Assembly (NCBI GenBank): GCA_946550725.1
Contig: CAMNQX010000004.1
Coordinates: 1 to 64,000, forward strand
Length of the DNA stretch: 64,000 nt
Source: an uncultured Clostridia bacterium
GTDB lineage: Bacteria; Bacillota; Clostridia; Oscillospirales; Oscillospiraceae
Direction of reading: 5' to 3'
Shown here: piece after piece, positions 60,818 through 64,000 of the stretch
Layout of the letters: every line of letters starts with the position of its first letter
Position numbering within the stretch: position 1 is the first letter of the stretch
Program-made: the position numbers and the translations under genes
Notes under the pieces: generated by a model
The model's database searches: none
Seen by the model: only the letters and a program-made list of their open reading frames with translations
What the model was told of the DNA's origin: nothing

Positions 60818-62101
60818 ATGGCAATCGCACAAGCACTCGGCATTTTCCTGATCTTCGCAGTTTGCGTCGTCCTCATGATGACCCGCAAGCTGCCCACCAT
60901 CCTGGCGCTACCCATCATGGCCATCGGCATCTCGCTGGTGGCGGGTATCCCCTTCCTCTCCTCCACCGCGGATTTCACCATCGCCGCAGATGTGTTGGAG
61001 GCCGGCGCGATGCGGATGAGCACCGCCATTGCGGGCCTGATCTTCGGCGGCTGGTTCGGCAAGGTCCTGACCAAGGTGGGCATCACCCACACCATCATCC
61101 GCAAGGCCGCTGAGCTGGCCGGCGACAAGCCCCTGCCCATCGCTCTGGCCTTCCTGGTGGTCTGCTCCCTGATCTTTGCCGCTTCCAACGGCCTGGGCAT
61201 GGTCATTCTGGTGGGCACCATCATCATCCCCATCATGATCTCCGCCGGCGTCGATCCCCTGGTGGCCGGCGCGGTGCTCCTGTTCTCCAACGGCATCGGC
61301 GTCACCTTCAGCGTTGGCACCCTGGGCATCTATATTGACACGCTGGGTCTGCCCCTGGAGACTGTCACCTCCTACTCCTGGATGTGCGCCATCCCCATCA
61401 TCCTGGTGGCCGTGGCCTGGATCGTCTTCTCCATCAAGCGCGGCTCTACCACCCGCAAGGCCTGGGCTATGCCCGCCGCCGACACCGGCAGCGAGAAGAA
61501 CGTCCGCGCCATCGCTCTCATCAGCCCCATCATCCCCGTCGTTCTGGTGTTCGCGTTCAAGATGGCCCTGGTCCCCTCCATCCTCATCGGCATCGTAGTG
61601 ACCCTTCTCCTCTCCACCCCCAAGAACGCCGTTCAGGTCGTGACCGGCGCCTTCGTGGAGGGCATTCAGGAGACTGCCGGCGCCACCGCTCTGATGATCG
61701 GCATCGGCATGACTCTGAAGGCGGTCATGGCGCCCCAGGTGGCGGCGGTCCTCCAGCCCGTGATCTCCGCCATCATCCCCCAGAGTCCCATCATGTTCAT
61801 CCTGGTCTTCGGCCTGCTGAGCTTCCTGGCCATCTACCGTGGCCCGCTGAACGTCTGGGGCCTGGGCAGCGGCATTGTCGCCCTGCTGGCCGCCTCCGGC
61901 ATGAACCCCATCGCCGCCATGGTGGCCCTGCGTCTGGACTCCAACGTGCAGGCCGTGTGTGACCCCACCAACTCCCACAACGTCTGGGTCTCCGACTTCA
62001 CCAAGGTGGACGTCAACGAGTACCTCAAGAAGACCATCGTGTGGGTCATGGTCTCCACCTTTGTGGGTCTCATTGTAGCTAGCTTCCTCATCTCTCTCTG
62101 A
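60818..62101 (+). CDS. permease of the ion-transporter/GntP-like superfamily
   Basis: A 427-residue integral membrane protein with 11-12 hydrophobic segments in two halves. Seen: MTRKLPTILALPIMAIGISLVAG, AASNGLGMVILVGTIIIPIM near residue 125 and SNGIGVTFSVGTLGIYID near 165. This is the pattern of GntP/CitMHS/DASS-like symporters. The exact family and substrate are uncertain. It is between the flavoprotein and HyuA, so it likely imports their substrate. TATGGAGG precedes the ATG at 60818. Confidence 0.8.
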   Translation: MAIAQALGIFLIFAVCVVLMMTRKLPTILALPIMAIGISLVAGIPFLSSTADFTIAADVLEAGAMRMSTAIAGLIFGGWFGKVLTKVGITHTIIRKAAELAGDKPLPIALAFLVVCSLIFAASNGLGMVILVGTIIIPIMISAGVDPLVAGAVLLFSNGIGVTFSVGTLGIYIDTLGLPLETVTSYSWMCAIPIILVAVAWIVFSIKRGSTTRKAWAMPAADTGSEKNVRAIALISPIIPVVLVFAFKMALVPSILIGIVVTLLLSTPKNAVQVVTGAFVEGIQETAGATALMIGIGMTLKAVMAPQVAAVLQPVISAIIPQSPIMFILVFGLLSFLAIYRGPLNVWGLGSGIVALLAASGMNPIAAMVALRLDSNVQAVCDPTNSHNVWVSDFTKVDVNEYLKKTIVWVMVSTFVGLIVASFLISL

Positions 62102-62115
62102 TTCCCTCCCCCGCA

Positions 62116-62153
62116 TGCCGGCACAACCGCCTGAACCGGCAGTTGTGCCGGCA
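62116..62153 (+). terminator. hairpin between permease and HyuA genes
   Basis: TGCCGGCACAAC (62116-62127) pairs with GTTGTGCCGGCA (62142-62153) around a 14-base loop that can pair further. No clean T-run follows (AATTATATAT), so it may be a partial terminator or an mRNA stability element. Confidence 0.5.
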
Positions 62154-62190
62154 ATTATATATCTGTTGCAATTTTGTTTGGAGGTAAACC

Positions 62191-64000
62191 ATGGGCAGAA
62201 AAGTAAGGATCGGCATTGATGTAGGGGGCACCTTCACCGACGCCGTAGTAATTGACGCCAACACCTATGAAGTGCTGGCAAAGCGCAAGATCCCTACCAC
62301 GCACAACGAGGGCGTGGCGCGGGGAGTCGTACAGATCATCTCCACCCTGATGGAGGAAAACCAGATCGCCCCGGAAGATGTGGCATTCATTGCCCATGGA
62401 ACGACCCAGGCCACTAACGCGCTGCTGGAGGGCGACGTGGCTACCGTAGGTATCGTGGGCATGGCGACCGGCGTTGACGCCCGGGGCGCCAAGGGGGAAA
62501 CCAATATCGGCGATATTGAGCTGGCCCCCGGAAAGTTCCTCAAAAGCTACCACACGTTCCTCGACAGCAAGACCCTCGCCGACGGCCCGGTCACCGAGGC
62601 TATCCAGTCTCTCCGGAGCCAGGGGGCGGAGGTCATCGTCGCCAGTGAGGCGTTCAGCGTGGACAACCCGGAGAACGAGCTGAAGGTCACCGCGCAGGCG
62701 GAGGCCCAAGGCCTCTACAGCACCGGGGGCCACGAGATCAGCCAGCTCTACGGCCTGAAGATGCGTACCCGCACCGCCGTGGTCAACGCCAGCCTGATTC
62801 CCAAGATGATGGAGACGGCCAATATGACCGAGGAGGCCGTGCGGAACACCAAGATCCAGTCGGACCTGATGATCATGCGCTGCGACGGCGGCGTGATGAG
62901 CATTGAGGAGGTCCGCAGGCGCCCCATCCTCACCATGCTGTCCGGTCTGGCCGCCGGCGTGGCCGGCGCGCTGATGTATGAAAAGGTCTCCGACGGGATC
63001 TTCTTTGAGGCCGGCGGCACCAGCGTGGACATCAGCGTAGTCAAAAACGGCAAGGTCATGATCAAATACGCCCAGGTGGGCGGTCATAAGACTTATTTGC
63101 AAAGTCTGGATGTGCGTACGCTGGGCGTTGCCGGCGGCAGTATGATCCGGGTCCGGGACGGCAAGGTGACTGACGTCGGTCCCCGCAGTGCCCATATCGC
63201 GGGCAAGGACTATGAGTGCTTCGCTCCCGAGGGGTCCATTGTCTCCGGCCAGGTCCAGCTGATCCGTCCCCGGACGGACGATCCATGCGAGTACGTTATC
63301 CTGACCGCTCAAGACGGCCATGAGTACGCCTACACGCTGGCCGGCGCGGCCAACTTGCTGGGCTACGTTCCCCCGGAGGACTACGCCCACGGCGTGGAGT
63401 CGTCCAACGCCGCCGCCTGGGACGCGCTGGGAGAATACCTGCACTGCTCCGGCAAGGAGGCCGCCCGGCAGGTCATCGACCTGGCGATGGGCAAGCTGGC
63501 CCCCGTGGTGGAGGACCTGATCGCCGAATACGCCCTGGACCGGAATTTCATCACTCTGGTGGGCGGCGGCGGCAGCGGCGCGGTCATTGTCAACGCCCTG
63601 GCGGAAAAGATGAACGTCAAGTGCAAAATGGCAAAGAACGCCCCTTACATCTCCACCATCGGCGTGGCCCTGGCTATGGTACGCGAGCAGATGGAGCGCA
63701 CCATCGCCAACCCCACCGACGAGGACATCAAGCGCATCCGCGCCGATATCATTGAGAAGATCGTCCGCTCCGGCGCCAAAGAGGAGACGGTGGATGTATC
63801 CATCGAGATCGACGCGCAAAAGAATATCCTACGTGCCATCGCCACCGGCGCCACAGAGCTGCGGCAGAAGAACCTTGGCGCCGCTGCGCTGACCCAGGAG
63901 CAGCTGGCCCAGATCGCCGCCGAGTCCCTGAACACCGACGTCGGACACCTGCACTACATGGGCGGGACCGGACGCTGGAACCTGTTTGAAGCCGATCTTC
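62191..64000 (+). CDS. hydantoinase/oxoprolinase family protein (HyuA), truncated by the window
   Basis: At least 603 residues, open at the window end. It starts MGRKVRIGIDVGGTFTDAVVID, the ATP-binding signature of HyuA/acetone carboxylase/oxoprolinase A subunits. Further ASKHA-type motifs are AHGTTQATNALLEG near residue 70, MRCDGGVMSIEE near 230, FFEAGGTSVDISVV near 270 and TLVGGGGSGAVIV near 455. It hydrolyses ATP to open cyclic amides, or to activate other substrates. No HyuB is seen yet. TTGGAGG precedes the ATG. Confidence 0.9.
   Translation, partial: MGRKVRIGIDVGGTFTDAVVIDANTYEVLAKRKIPTTHNEGVARGVVQIISTLMEENQIAPEDVAFIAHGTTQATNALLEGDVATVGIVGMATGVDARGAKGETNIGDIELAPGKFLKSYHTFLDSKTLADGPVTEAIQSLRSQGAEVIVASEAFSVDNPENELKVTAQAEAQGLYSTGGHEISQLYGLKMRTRTAVVNASLIPKMMETANMTEEAVRNTKIQSDLMIMRCDGGVMSIEEVRRRPILTMLSGLAAGVAGALMYEKVSDGIFFEAGGTSVDISVVKNGKVMIKYAQVGGHKTYLQSLDVRTLGVAGGSMIRVRDGKVTDVGPRSAHIAGKDYECFAPEGSIVSGQVQLIRPRTDDPCEYVILTAQDGHEYAYTLAGAANLLGYVPPEDYAHGVESSNAAAWDALGEYLHCSGKEAARQVIDLAMGKLAPVVEDLIAEYALDRNFITLVGGGGSGAVIVNALAEKMNVKCKMAKNAPYISTIGVALAMVREQMERTIANPTDEDIKRIRADIIEKIVRSGAKEETVDVSIEIDAQKNILRAIATGATELRQKNLGAAALTQEQLAQIAAESLNTDVGHLHYMGGTGRWNLFEADL

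Noticed and set aside
60908-62116. A 402-residue minus-strand frame opposite the permease
   Set aside because: His/Asp/Gly-rich antisense shadow of a membrane protein gene. The plus frame has a ribosome site and 11-12 hydrophobic segments.
62155-63819. A 554-residue minus-strand frame opposite hyuA
   Set aside because: The plus strand holds the HyuA reading frame with GIDVGGTFTD and runs past the window end. The minus frame has no family signature.

Overview
This window is visibly GC-rich (about 60% by eye) and reads as chromosome of an anaerobic Firmicute. The best guess is a gut member of the Oscillospiraceae, near Flavonifractor, Lawsonibacter or Intestinimonas. Pointers are the strong AGGAGG ribosome sites, the dgt-dnaG-rpoD block, Rnf and NfnAB electron-bifurcation genes, a choloylglycine-hydrolase-family enzyme, S-layer-homology protein, EutH, and the PadR-DUF2812 and AzlCD pairs. 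The genus is inferred from gene content and remembered family distributions, not from a search.

Layout. 1-417: tRNA array Val-Asp-Phe-Gly on the minus strand behind a consensus promoter. 0.5-5.9 kb: a BMP-family nucleoside ABC importer (bmpA-nupO-nupP-nupQ). 6-13 kb: housekeeping genes including sfsA, asparaginase, family-4 uracil-DNA glycosylase, rpmE, hflX and a YigZ-family gene. 13.1-18.1 kb: dgt, dnaG, rpoD and a radC-like gene. 18.1-26.3 kb: azlCD, DUF362 plus a choloylglycine hydrolase homologue, a large SLH/Ig-like surface protein, an acyltransferase and an AbrB-type regulator. 26.3-28.7 kb: nfnAB. 28.7-36.6 kb: a nine-gene minus-strand operon (tandem-repeat lipoprotein, apbE, rnfC, rnfD, double-length rnfG, rnfE, rnfA, a NusG-II protein, a Gx transporter protein) with no rnfB. 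36.7-37.0 kb: tRNA-Val(GAC) and tRNA-Arg(CCT). 38-42 kb: ilvB, ilvN, a GNAT gene and ilvC. 42.2-48 kb: a second, complete rnfCDGEAB operon plus a GreA/GreB-like gene. 48-50.4 kb: crp-like regulator, eutH and eutQ. 50.5-53.7 kb: leuC, leuD, a TfoX-like gene and leuB. 53.8-57.7 kb: PadR-DUF2812, a Spx/ArsC-like gene, and fruR-fruK-HPr preceded by a tiny fruA relic. 58.2-64 kb: an RpiR regulator divergent from an FAD oxidoreductase, a permease and a hydantoinase/oxoprolinase that runs off the end.

How the parts fit. The complete Rnf (ferredoxin:NAD+ coupled to ion pumping) and NfnAB (NADH, ferredoxin and NADPH) balance redox carriers. The RnfB-less operon combines Rnf membrane subunits with a flavin transferase, an exported repeat lipoprotein and homologues of the NusG-II/Gx pair that I remember as EetA/EetB from flavin-based extracellular electron transfer loci. 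My reading is that it sends NADH electrons outward through covalent flavins. This is the most promising candidate for an undescribed system here, and it is inference. The ilv and leu genes with azlCD form a branched-chain amino acid theme between and around the two Rnf operons.
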